The notes beneath the pieces were generated by a model that saw nothing but the letters and a program-made list of their open reading frames with translations, did not search any database and was not told where the DNA came from. The translations under genes and the position numbers were made by a program. Shown one piece after another: positions 1-5,946 of a stretch of 8,091 bases of DNA. Position 1 is the stretch's first letter, and every line of letters starts with the position of its first letter. Source of the DNA: Spirochaetaceae bacterium (GTDB lineage: Bacteria; Spirochaetota; Spirochaetia; Treponematales; Breznakiellaceae); NCBI GenBank assembly GCA_031280115.1, contig JAITHF010000266.1, forward strand, positions 1 through 8,091, written 5' to 3'.

Positions 1-260
1 CTGTATTTGAGTCAGAAATGTCTGTATCCGAGTCAGAAATGATTGTACCTGAGTCAGAAATGATTGTACCTGAGTCAGAAATGATTGTATTTGAGTCAGA
101 AATGTCTGTATCCGAGTCAGAAATGTCTGTATTTGAGTCAGAAATGATTGTACCTGAGTCAGAAATGACTGTACCTGAGTCAGAAATGACTGTACCTGAG
201 TCAGAAATGATTGTATTTGAGTCAGAAATGATTGTATTTGAGTCAAATACAGACTTTTCT
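1..260. repeat. 21-bp tandem repeat array ending in an inverted unit
   Basis: Eleven complete 21-bp units begin at 9, 30, 51, 72, 93, 114, 135, 156, 177, 198 and 219, with a partial unit at 1-8, so the array continues beyond the left edge. Each unit is GAGTCAGAAATG, then a variable triplet (ATT, TCT or ACT), then GTA, then a second variable triplet (CCT, TTT or TCC). Units are otherwise identical. Positions 240-260 match the unit in reverse orientation at 19 of 21 bases. Because 21 is a multiple of three, reading frames persist: one plus frame (ESEMIVP-type heptads) and two minus frames (SDSGTII-type and QVQSFLT-type) have no stop. Minus-strand ATGs at 289 and 294 open these two frames, but neither has a visible Shine-Dalgarno site. 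The array may therefore be the 5' part of a repeat protein running off the window to the left, or a non-coding minisatellite. I cannot decide which from this window. Confidence 0.95.
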
Positions 261-339
261 GTCTGCCGTTTAGTGTTATATTCAAGCATAGCATACGGTT
301 TGCTGCGGGATGGCGCTGTATGTTCCGGCCTGCCTGTTG

Positions 340-373
340 AGCCTGCCCCAAACGCGCCCTGTGCAGGCTTTTT
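340..373 (+). terminator. Terminator-like stem with T-run
   Basis: AGCCTGC at 340-346 pairs with GCAGGCT at 363-369 across a 16-base loop and is followed by a run of five T (369-373) on the plus strand. This has the form of an intrinsic terminator for transcripts coming from the left. The large loop weakens the case, and no gene ending just upstream is certain. In the stretch 261-612 I see no convincing gene, only this stem, the palindrome at 423-446 and the dispersed repeat. Confidence 0.35.
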
Positions 374-422
374 GGGGGCTTTTTTTACCGGCGCTGCGCT
401 TCGCTTGCGCTTTTTAAGAGTT

Positions 423-446
423 TTTGGGGGAACCAGTTCCCCCAAA
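423..446. repeat. Perfect 11-bp palindrome with 2-base loop
   Basis: TTTGGGGGAAC (423-433) and GTTCCCCCAAA (436-446) are exact inverted copies separated by CA. The short loop makes a compact hairpin or cruciform possible on either strand. It is not followed by a T-run on either side that would make it a clear terminator. It sits in non-coding DNA next to the dispersed repeat and may belong to the same repetitive block. Confidence 0.75.
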
Positions 447-454
447 CCCCCAAC

Positions 455-610
455 TAAAGGCTTTCTGCGTTGCGCTACTAACGCTATCAAAGCGCGATGA
501 GGCGCCGCTTCTGGGTTGTGACTAAACCCACAAACCCTCACGCCGCAGGAAGCACCTGAAACAGCCTTCGGCTGCCCGCAGGGGGTGAAACAGCCTCCGG
601 CTGCGCAGGG
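455..610 (+). repeat. Dispersed intergenic repeat, left copy
   Basis: The core at 498-560 matches the reverse complement of 7975-8037 at 57 of 63 positions with no gaps. The first 29 bases and last 20 bases are exact, and all six differences fall between them. Looser similarity extends outward: TAAAGGCTT starts at 455 here and is found at 8071-8079 (inverted). Shared short modules follow the core, namely CCGCAGGGGG and GTGAAACAGCCT-n-CGGCTGC. Within the core, CAGG-AAGCA-CCTG can form a small hairpin. No transposase, coding frame or clear target duplication is visible. It looks like a family of non-autonomous or REP-like intergenic elements, which is an inference from two copies only. Confidence 0.8.
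562..603 (-). terminator. Tandem small hairpins with T tails downstream of the aminotransferase
   Basis: Read on the minus strand, two hairpins of the form CAGCC-nnn-GGCTG lie at 603-591 and 574-562, each followed by TTT. They begin about ten bases past the aminotransferase stop at 613 and are oriented to stop its transcript. The stems are only five base pairs and the T tails only three, so they would be weak terminators. The same hairpin occurs once in the right repeat copy (7927-7939, followed by TTT on the plus strand), so they may simply be a module of the repeat family. Confidence 0.35.
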
Positions 611-612
611 GG

Positions 613-1794
613 CTATGGCTGCCAGGAGTCAAGGGCTTTCTTAAAGGCCGGCGCCGAGGATTTGATAACGTTCTCGTCCACACAGTAGGCGAAACGCACC
701 CAGCCGGACGCGCCAAAGCCGGAACCCGGAACACCCAGAATAAGGTGGGATTTAAGATGGGACACAAACGCCCGGTCGTCCCCGCCGGAAGGAACCTGAC
801 AGAAGAGATAAAACGCCCCCTCCGGCTCGGCGTAGGTTATGCCCGCACAATCAAGGACCTGCTTAAAACAATCCCGCCGCCGCGCGTACACCCCGACGTC
901 AACCGCAGCGTCAGTAAGCTCTGCCACAATGCGCTGCATCAGCGCCGGGGCGTTCACAAATCCAAGGGTGCGTGTGGCATAGGCGAGGGCGCCTAGCACC
1001 TCCTCCTTGTCCCGTATCTCAGGATGCACCCCAATATACCCAATACGCTCCCCGGGCAGGGACAGGCTCTTGGAATAGGAACTTACCGCCAGGGACTCAC
1101 GGTACGCCGCCAGCACCGGCGGAACCGGCACATACGCAATCTCCCGGTAAGGCTCGTCAGCGATAAGGTAGGGGAAGCGCCCCAGTCGTTTTCCGTGGGC
1201 CTCAAGGATACGGGCAAGGCCCGCGATAACCGCCGATGGATACACCCGCCCGGTGGGATTGTGGGGGGAATTGATAAGCACCGCGCCGGTACGCGCCGAA
1301 AGCGCCGCTTCTATTGAGCCAAGGTCAAGGCTGAAGTCCGGCAGCGTAGCCGCCGGCACCAGGCGGGCGCCGTGGTTCGCCGCGTAAGCCCGGTACTCCA
1401 TGAAGTACGGCGAGGGGACCACCACTTCGTCATCAGGATTGAGGAGCGCCTTAAACACCACGTTAAGGCCGCCGGCGGCGCCGCAGGACATGACCACGCA
1501 GGACCCGTCAAGGCGCACCCCCTGATCCTGCGAAACCTTGGCTGCAAGGGCGTTCCGCGTCTCTTCATAGCCTGAGTTGGGCATATACCCGTGGGAACCT
1601 TTTTTGTCTTCCGCCGCAAGGCGCCTAAGCGCCCGGTGAAAATCCGGCGGCGGCTCCACATCAGGATTGCCCAGGGAAAAATCAAAGACCTTTTCCGGGC
1701 CGTGCTGCTTTTTAAGCCGGTTTCCTTCTTCAAACATTTTTCGTATAAGAGACGCCGAACCCAGGGCTTCCCGAATTCCGTTGGCAATAGGCAT
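613..1794 (-). CDS. PLP-dependent class I/II aminotransferase
   Basis: The 393-residue product is a fold-type I, pyridoxal-5'-phosphate-dependent aminotransferase (AspC/COG0436-like), a cytosolic enzyme moving an amino group between an amino acid and a 2-oxoacid. Visible family motifs are SPHNPTG (176-182), DEPY (213-216, Asp213 contacting the PLP ring nitrogen) and SYSKSLSLPGERIGY (239-253), in which Lys242 is the expected Schiff-base lysine and Arg250 binds the cofactor phosphate. Arg367 in WVRFAY is the expected substrate-carboxylate arginine. The length is normal for the family. The ATG at 1794 is chosen because GGAGGG lies five bases upstream (1800-1805 on the plus strand). The open frame continues far upstream, antisense to the next gene, but has no start signal there. 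The N-terminal segment IRKMFEEGNRLKK followed by VFDFSLGNP belongs to a subgroup whose substrate I cannot name. The gene stands alone, divergent from the dehydrogenase. Confidence 0.93.
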   Translation of the reverse strand: MPIANGIREALGSASLIRKMFEEGNRLKKQHGPEKVFDFSLGNPDVEPPPDFHRALRRLAAEDKKGSHGYMPNSGYEETRNALAAKVSQDQGVRLDGSCVVMSCGAAGGLNVVFKALLNPDDEVVVPSPYFMEYRAYAANHGARLVPAATLPDFSLDLGSIEAALSARTGAVLINSPHNPTGRVYPSAVIAGLARILEAHGKRLGRFPYLIADEPYREIAYVPVPPVLAAYRESLAVSSYSKSLSLPGERIGYIGVHPEIRDKEEVLGALAYATRTLGFVNAPALMQRIVAELTDAAVDVGVYARRRDCFKQVLDCAGITYAEPEGAFYLFCQVPSGGDDRAFVSHLKSHLILGVPGSGFGASGWVRFAYCVDENVIKSSAPAFKKALDSWQP

Positions 1795-1851
1795 AGATAC
1801 CCTCCAGTGTTTTATGCTTTCATAACAGAAAAATATATGATACCCTACATC
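1795..1851. promoter_or_regulatory. AT-rich divergent promoter region
   Basis: This 57-bp gap separates two divergent genes and is the most AT-rich stretch between genes in the interior of the window. It holds the GGAGGG ribosome site of the aminotransferase (1800-1805, minus strand). TATGAT at 1836-1841 is a possible -10 box for the plus-strand cluster. If used, transcription would begin almost at the ATG at 1852, giving a leaderless or nearly leaderless message, which would fit the lack of a Shine-Dalgarno site there. I find no good matching -35 box on either strand, so the exact promoters are unresolved. Confidence 0.4.
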
Positions 1852-3240
1852 ATGGCTAATAGAAAGTGCGCGGCCCTGTCCCTTGAGGACTGTTTGAGCG
1901 CCGCTGATGAAACCGAGGTATGCGTGGTGCGGGAGAACGCGCTGGAAGAGGCGCCTGAAATCCTGCGGGATTGTTTCGGCGCGGACCCGGTCTGCTTTGT
2001 GGTGTCCGGCGGGTATACCTACGAGGCCGCAGGAAAGCGTCTTGAAGAGGCGCTTAAAAGCGCGGGGCTGGAAGTGCGCCTCCATGTGTTCCCTCCCTGT
2101 ATCCACGCGGATTATGCTCATGTGGAAGCCCTGTCCCGCCTTTTCGCCGCGTCCCCTTCGGAAAGGGGGCCCCTCGTGCCGGTTGCGGCAGGCAGCGGCA
2201 CCATAAACGACGTGGTAAAGCGGGCGGCCTTTGAGCAGGGCCTTCCCTATTTCTGCGCCGCCACTGCCGCTTCGGTTGACGGGTACACAGCAAACGGCGC
2301 GGCCCTGCTCTATGAGGGCTTTAAACAGACTTTTCCCTGTACCGCGCCCCGGGCGGTGGCGGCGGATACGAAGGTGCTCGCCCGGGCGCCGGCGTATCTT
2401 GCTTCCTCCGGCTTCGGGGACCTTGCCGGTAAGATAACCGCCGGGACCGACTGGATTATCGCGGAAAAGGCCGGCAGGTTCGGCGCCCCCGGGGCCGCGC
2501 CTATTGACGAGAAAGCCTGGGCCATGACCCAGAGCGGGCTTATGGACGCGCTCAATGCCTCGGCTGACGCGGCGAAAGGGGATTGCTCCGCGCTGGAGGC
2601 GCTGTTTTCCGCCCTTGCGGTTACGGGCTTCGCCATGCAGTACCACAAAAGCTCCCGCCCCGTGTCCAGCGCGGAACATTCGTTCAGCCATGTCTGGGAG
2701 ATGGACGGCCTTACGATGCAAGACGGCGCGCCGGTAACCCACGGCCACAAAGTAACTATCGGCACCCTGCTTGCCACGGCGTTTACCGAACTGTTTTTCG
2801 CGGACAGCGCAGGGCCGCCGGAAACGCCCAGAGGCTTCGCCCGCCCCGGGCTGCCGGAGCGGGAAGCGGCAGCTGCCGGCGCGTTTTCCCGAGCCAGCGC
2901 TACGGCGCGGGATTTGGTGCTTAAAACCGTGGGGGAGAAGTTCATGGAGCCTGAGCGGGCGAAGCAGGTAAACGCGGGATTTTTAGACTGCTGGCAGGAA
3001 ATCCGCAGCGCCGTGCTTGAGCGGCTCCTTCCCTACGGCGAACTGCGGGCGCTCCTTAAACGCGCCGCCTGCCCCCTCGCAGCCGAAGCAATCAACCTCA
3101 GCCGGACGCAGGCCATTGCCGCGGCCCGGCGGGCCCAGATGATACGAAACAAGTACAGCGTACTGGACCTTGCCTGGGACCTGGGCTGTTTTGAGACCGT
3201 GCTTGCCGCACTCGAAGATTCCGGGCAGTACCTTAGGTGA
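1852..3240 (+). CDS. egsA: sn-glycerol-1-phosphate dehydrogenase (AraM/EgsA family)
   Basis: The 462-residue product belongs to the iron-alcohol-dehydrogenase-like superfamily, AraM/EgsA branch, which reduces dihydroxyacetone phosphate to sn-glycerol-1-phosphate with NAD(P)H and a bound divalent metal. GSGTINDVVK (114-123) is the dinucleotide-binding glycine segment. SVDGYTANGA (141-150) and SSGFGDLAGK (185-194) are characteristic of the branch; by analogy with glycerol dehydrogenase, Asp190 is a metal ligand, together with His276 or His280 (AEHSFSH) and His297 (THGHKV). The protein is longer than the roughly 400-residue Bacillus AraM, mostly through its C-terminal part. The start is uncertain: ATGs at 1837 and 1852 are in frame and neither has a clear ribosome site; 1852 is preferred by spacing from the divergent gene. 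It is first in a four-gene plus-strand cluster, and its TGA overlaps the next start. In bacteria the family makes G1P for unusual glycerophospholipids or glycosyl derivatives; which applies here is unknown. Confidence 0.88.
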   Translation: MANRKCAALSLEDCLSAADETEVCVVRENALEEAPEILRDCFGADPVCFVVSGGYTYEAAGKRLEEALKSAGLEVRLHVFPPCIHADYAHVEALSRLFAASPSERGPLVPVAAGSGTINDVVKRAAFEQGLPYFCAATAASVDGYTANGAALLYEGFKQTFPCTAPRAVAADTKVLARAPAYLASSGFGDLAGKITAGTDWIIAEKAGRFGAPGAAPIDEKAWAMTQSGLMDALNASADAAKGDCSALEALFSALAVTGFAMQYHKSSRPVSSAEHSFSHVWEMDGLTMQDGAPVTHGHKVTIGTLLATAFTELFFADSAGPPETPRGFARPGLPEREAAAAGAFSRASATARDLVLKTVGEKFMEPERAKQVNAGFLDCWQEIRSAVLERLLPYGELRALLKRAACPLAAEAINLSRTQAIAAARRAQMIRNKYSVLDLAWDLGCFETVLAALEDSGQYLR

Positions 3241-4076
3241 GGGAGGCTGAGGCGGCGCTGCCGGCGGCGGCGGCGCGGGAAAGCCCCTTTCAGCCCTTTA
3301 TCGTGGAAGACGATCCTGCGTATCTGGTGGTGTATAAACCGCCTTTGATGCACACCGTGCCGTTACGCCTGCGAAAACAGGGGCGCCTTGATGAGGGGGA
3401 TGCCCATAATACCACCCTGCTTGACTGGTGCGCGGCGCGGTTCCCGCAGGTTCTTGAGCCTCGCGGGGCAAACCTATGGGAAGGCGGGATGGTGCACAGG
3501 CTGGATTATGAGACCCAGGGGCTGACGCTGGCGGCAAAGACTCAGGCGGCGCTTGACTGGTTCCGCGCCCAGCAGGAGCAGGGGTTTTTTACCAAGACCT
3601 ACGGCGGGGTGTGCCAAAAGGCGGCGCTGATACCGGGGTTCCCGCCGGCGCCGGCGTTTACCGGCGCCCCCTGCGCGGTTGAGAGCGGGTTCCGGCCTTT
3701 CGGACCGGGCAGAAAAGCGGTGCGTCCGGCGCTGTATCAGGGAAGGCCCTACCGCACGGAGATACTTTCAGCGCGGCCATGCCAAGGCCGGGTGTTTTTT
3801 AAGGCCCGTATCGCCCGGGGTTTCCGCCACCAGATACGCTGCCATCTTGCGTGGCTTGGGTTTCCCCTGCACAACGACCGCTTGTACGGCGGCGCCTTGG
3901 GGGAGGGATTTTTCTTTTATCTGGCCGCGCTGTCCCTCTCGTTCAAGGATCCGCGCTTCCGCCGCCTCAGGACCGTGTCCGCCGCTGCCGCGGGTAAACC
4001 GCGGGGGATTGCCAGGGACGGCCCTTGCCGCTATACTGGGCAAAATATTTTTTTAAATAAGCGAGGAAATACATGA
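3237..4076 (+). CDS. RluA-family RNA pseudouridine synthase
   Basis: The 279-residue product converts specific uridines in RNA to pseudouridine. MVHRLDYETQGL (85-96) is the family's HRLD-x-x-T-x-GL motif with catalytic Asp90. KTYGG (120-124) and GFRHQIRCHLAWLGFPL (195-211) with NDRLYGG (213-219) match the conserved later segments of RluA proteins. VVYKPPLMHTVPL (31-43) is the usual first strand of the catalytic core. No N-terminal S4 RNA-binding domain is present, so it is the short form; the target rRNA or tRNA site cannot be deduced. The start is a GTG that overlaps the dehydrogenase stop (GTGA, 3237-3240), implying translational coupling. A GGGAGG just inside the gene (3240-3245) leaves a slightly later start possible, for instance the GTG at 3303. 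The last 30 or so residues look unconserved and contain the efp promoter; the gene ends by an ATGA overlap with efp. Confidence 0.88.
   Translation: MREAEAALPAAAARESPFQPFIVEDDPAYLVVYKPPLMHTVPLRLRKQGRLDEGDAHNTTLLDWCAARFPQVLEPRGANLWEGGMVHRLDYETQGLTLAAKTQAALDWFRAQQEQGFFTKTYGGVCQKAALIPGFPPAPAFTGAPCAVESGFRPFGPGRKAVRPALYQGRPYRTEILSARPCQGRVFFKARIARGFRHQIRCHLAWLGFPLHNDRLYGGALGEGFFFYLAALSLSFKDPRFRRLRTVSAAAAGKPRGIARDGPCRYTGQNIFLNKRGNT
4009..4037 (+). promoter_or_regulatory. Sigma-70 promoter for efp
   Basis: TTGCCA (4009-4014) and TATACT (4032-4037) are separated by exactly 17 bases, so each box differs from consensus by at most one or two bases with ideal spacing. Transcription would start near 4044, leaving a leader of about 29 nt that contains GAGGAA seven bases ahead of the efp ATG, with bases 4044-4060 very AT-rich. 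A CCGCGG-GTAAA-CCGCGG hairpin (3988-4004) lies just upstream of the -35 box. The promoter lies inside the 3' end of the pseudouridine synthase gene and would let efp and the methyltransferase be expressed independently of the first two genes. Confidence 0.65.
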
Positions 4077-4642
4077 TTCGAGGCGGAGATATCGCCAAAG
4101 GAACGTGCCTGCTCCAAAAGGGACAGCCGTATATCGTGGTGGAACGAGAATTTGTGAGCCCGGGAAAGGGCGGGGCTTTTGCCCGGGTCAAAATGAAAAG
4201 CCTCAAAGACGGCTCTGTCCTGACCCAGACCATTATGACCCAAACGGCGGTTGAAGACGCGCAGGTGGAGGTCCGGGCCTGCCAGTATCAGTATGCGGAT
4301 ACGGACGCCTATCACTTCATGGATACCGCAACCTTCGACCAGTATGAAGTGCCTATCGCCGGCTCCGGAATGGAAGATAAAAAATACTACCTGAAAGAAA
4401 ACGAAACCTACGAGCTTACCATTTGGGAAGGAAAGGTTATTGACATCAAGATACCCTATAAAGTGGTTTTTATTGTGGCTGAAAGCGAAAACTATGTGAA
4501 AGGCGACACGGTCTCAGGGGCGACCAAGCCCGTTGTTACCGAAACGGGGCTTACAGTCAGGGTGCCGCTCTTTATCAATCAGGGGGAGAAAATACTGGTC
4601 AATACCGAAACCAATGAATATGTGGAACGGGTGAACAAGTAG
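4073..4642 (+). CDS. efp: Translation elongation factor P
   Basis: The 189-residue product is EF-P, which binds between the P and E sites of stalled ribosomes and promotes peptide bond formation at consecutive prolines. Length and the three-domain beta-barrel pattern are standard. The N-terminal domain has the loop EFVSPGKGGAF (26-36) with Lys32 at the tip, the residue that is modified in lysine-type EF-Ps. YHFMDTATFDQYEV (80-93) is the domain II signature, and the C-terminal segment with TETGLTVRVPLFINQGEK (156-173) and NTETNEYVERV is the conserved OB-fold domain III. ATG at 4073 is supported by GAGGAA seven bases upstream and by alignment with family N-termini. The tip residue is Lys rather than Arg, so a rhamnosylating (EarP) system is not expected; the modifying enzyme is not in the window. 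It is followed by the methyltransferase with a one-base stop/start overlap. Confidence 0.97.
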   Translation: MIRGGDIAKGTCLLQKGQPYIVVEREFVSPGKGGAFARVKMKSLKDGSVLTQTIMTQTAVEDAQVEVRACQYQYADTDAYHFMDTATFDQYEVPIAGSGMEDKKYYLKENETYELTIWEGKVIDIKIPYKVVFIVAESENYVKGDTVSGATKPVVTETGLTVRVPLFINQGEKILVNTETNEYVERVNK

Positions 4643-5946
4643 TGAGCGGCGATTCCTGCGGGCTTGAGGAGCGTACTGCGGCGCTGTATACCACAAAAGA
4701 GACGCGCTTCGCGTTTCGGGGGCGGACATTCGCCTTCGCCCTCTCACAGGGGCTTTTCAGCGCCGCGTCTATTGACCGGGGCAGCAGCCTCCTCCTTAAA
4801 ACCCTGTCAAAAATACTGGATGAAGACCGGGCGCGGGGGGCGCCGGCGCCGGAGACGGTGCTTGACTCAGGATGCGGCATAGGGGTCCTGGGGATATGCG
4901 CGGCAGCGGCGCTTGATTCAAGCCGCGTCCGCTGCCAGGACCGGGACCAGCTTGCCGCCGTGTTCACCCGGCACAACGCCCGTAAAAACAACATCCCTCC
5001 TGACCGGCTTTCCGCCCATACGGAGATGCTGCTTGCAAGCCCCCCTGAGGCCCGATGGGATTTAATCCTTTCCAACATTCCCGCCAAAGCGGGAAAGCCG
5101 GTGCTGGAAGACTTTGTTATCCGGTCGGCATCGCTCCTTACGCCCCAAGGACGGGCGCTCATCGTGGCGGTCAATCCGCTGGCAGCGCATTTTCGATTAT
5201 GGATCGCCAAAGCAGGCGCCCCGCTCTTGCGGGAGGAGCAGGGGCCGGGGCATACGGTCTTCATGTACGGGCATAATCCCCTGGGCAACAACGCCCTGCA
5301 CGAGCGGGGAGGGCTTTGGGATATTCCTGCGTACCGCCGCGCTGCCGGCGTATACCAGCTTGAGGGGGTCTCTTACGAGCTTGACTCGGTGTACGGGGTC
5401 AGGGACTTTGACCAGCCCGGGGGCGCGGTCCGGGCCGGGGCGAAACTGATTGCCCGCTGGGGCGCGCGCCTCCTCCCCCTGTCCGGCGCCGTGCTTATCC
5501 ACGAACCGGCCCAGGGGCATTTCCCCGCATGGCTTATCAAATATCTTGCTATGCTGGGGGCGCCGCTTCCGCAGAAGGTGGTGCTTTCGGGGAGGAATAT
5601 CCTCGCGCTTGAAATCTCCCGCCGCAACATCGCGAAAAACAGCCAAAACGCCCTTGAAATCGACACGGTTCCGCTGGTTGACCTTGCGCTGGCGTGGGAA
5701 CAGGCGGCGCTGCCAGAGGGCTGCCGCCTTATAGCGGCGTTTCCCGAACCAGTGCCGCAGGCTGCCCGCCCTTTCTGGGAGGGTATGGCGCCGCTCTTGG
5801 CGGAAGGGGGCGCAGGTATACTGTGCCTTCCCGCGTGGGAAGCGGCGCGGTCTGACCGGGAGAAACACCCGTCCCTTGCCCGCCTCTTTGAGGCCGCGCA
5901 AAAAGGCTTCCGCGCCTTTGCCCGCCGCAAGTCAAATCCGCGCTAG
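4642..5946 (+). CDS. SAM-dependent methyltransferase with duplicated domain (RsmC/RlmG-like)
   Basis: The 434-residue product starts at a GTG that shares its first base with the efp stop (TAGTG), suggesting re-initiation. The first half is a class I methyltransferase of the 'small domain' type: LFSAASIDRGSSLLLK (38-53), motif I VLDSGCGIG (73-81), acidic QDRD (99-102) after strand 2, and motif IV LILSNIPAKAG (141-151) where RsmC-type enzymes have SNPPFHxG. The second half repeats the same order of elements: GVRDFDQPGGAVRAGAKLI (252-270), VLIHEPAQG (284-292) at the motif I position, and LIAAFPEPVPQAARPF (363-378) at the motif IV position, all without SAM-binding glycines. RsmC and RlmG, which methylate guanine N2 in 16S and 23S rRNA, are also tandem pairs, but with the active domain second. 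The neighbours fit an rRNA or translation-factor target. The substrate is inferred, not shown. The 3' end overlaps cbiQ by 15 bp, tail to tail. Confidence 0.75.
   Translation: MSGDSCGLEERTAALYTTKETRFAFRGRTFAFALSQGLFSAASIDRGSSLLLKTLSKILDEDRARGAPAPETVLDSGCGIGVLGICAAAALDSSRVRCQDRDQLAAVFTRHNARKNNIPPDRLSAHTEMLLASPPEARWDLILSNIPAKAGKPVLEDFVIRSASLLTPQGRALIVAVNPLAAHFRLWIAKAGAPLLREEQGPGHTVFMYGHNPLGNNALHERGGLWDIPAYRRAAGVYQLEGVSYELDSVYGVRDFDQPGGAVRAGAKLIARWGARLLPLSGAVLIHEPAQGHFPAWLIKYLAMLGAPLPQKVVLSGRNILALEISRRNIAKNSQNALEIDTVPLVDLALAWEQAALPEGCRLIAAFPEPVPQAARPFWEGMAPLLAEGGAGILCLPAWEAARSDREKHPSLARLFEAAQKGFRAFARRKSNPR

Noticed and set aside
1..260. CRISPR array
   Set aside because: The units abut without spacers and the period is 21 bases; no cas gene is present.
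18..500. Plus-strand frame of 160 codons through the tandem array
   Set aside because: After the array it reads low-complexity, GC-biased sequence across a terminator-like stem, the palindrome and the repeat. There is no ribosome site, and the frame is open mainly because the unit length is a multiple of three.
1591..1851. Upstream in-frame extension of the dehydrogenase
   Set aside because: It overlaps the start of the divergent aminotransferase, shows no family similarity and has no ribosome site.
613..2748. A 711-codon minus-strand frame that includes the aminotransferase and runs on antisense to the dehydrogenase
   Set aside because: Only the part from 1794 matches the family and has a Shine-Dalgarno site. 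The upstream extension is stop-free because of high GC and lies opposite a gene with clear motifs.
2310..2945. Minus-strand frame of 211 codons opposite the dehydrogenase
   Set aside because: No recognisable motif, alanine/serine-rich composition typical of a GC-rich shadow, and it lies opposite conserved catalytic motifs.
5197..5901. Minus-strand frame of 234 codons opposite the methyltransferase
   Set aside because: Arginine/proline/glycine-rich shadow composition, no ribosome site and no family resemblance.
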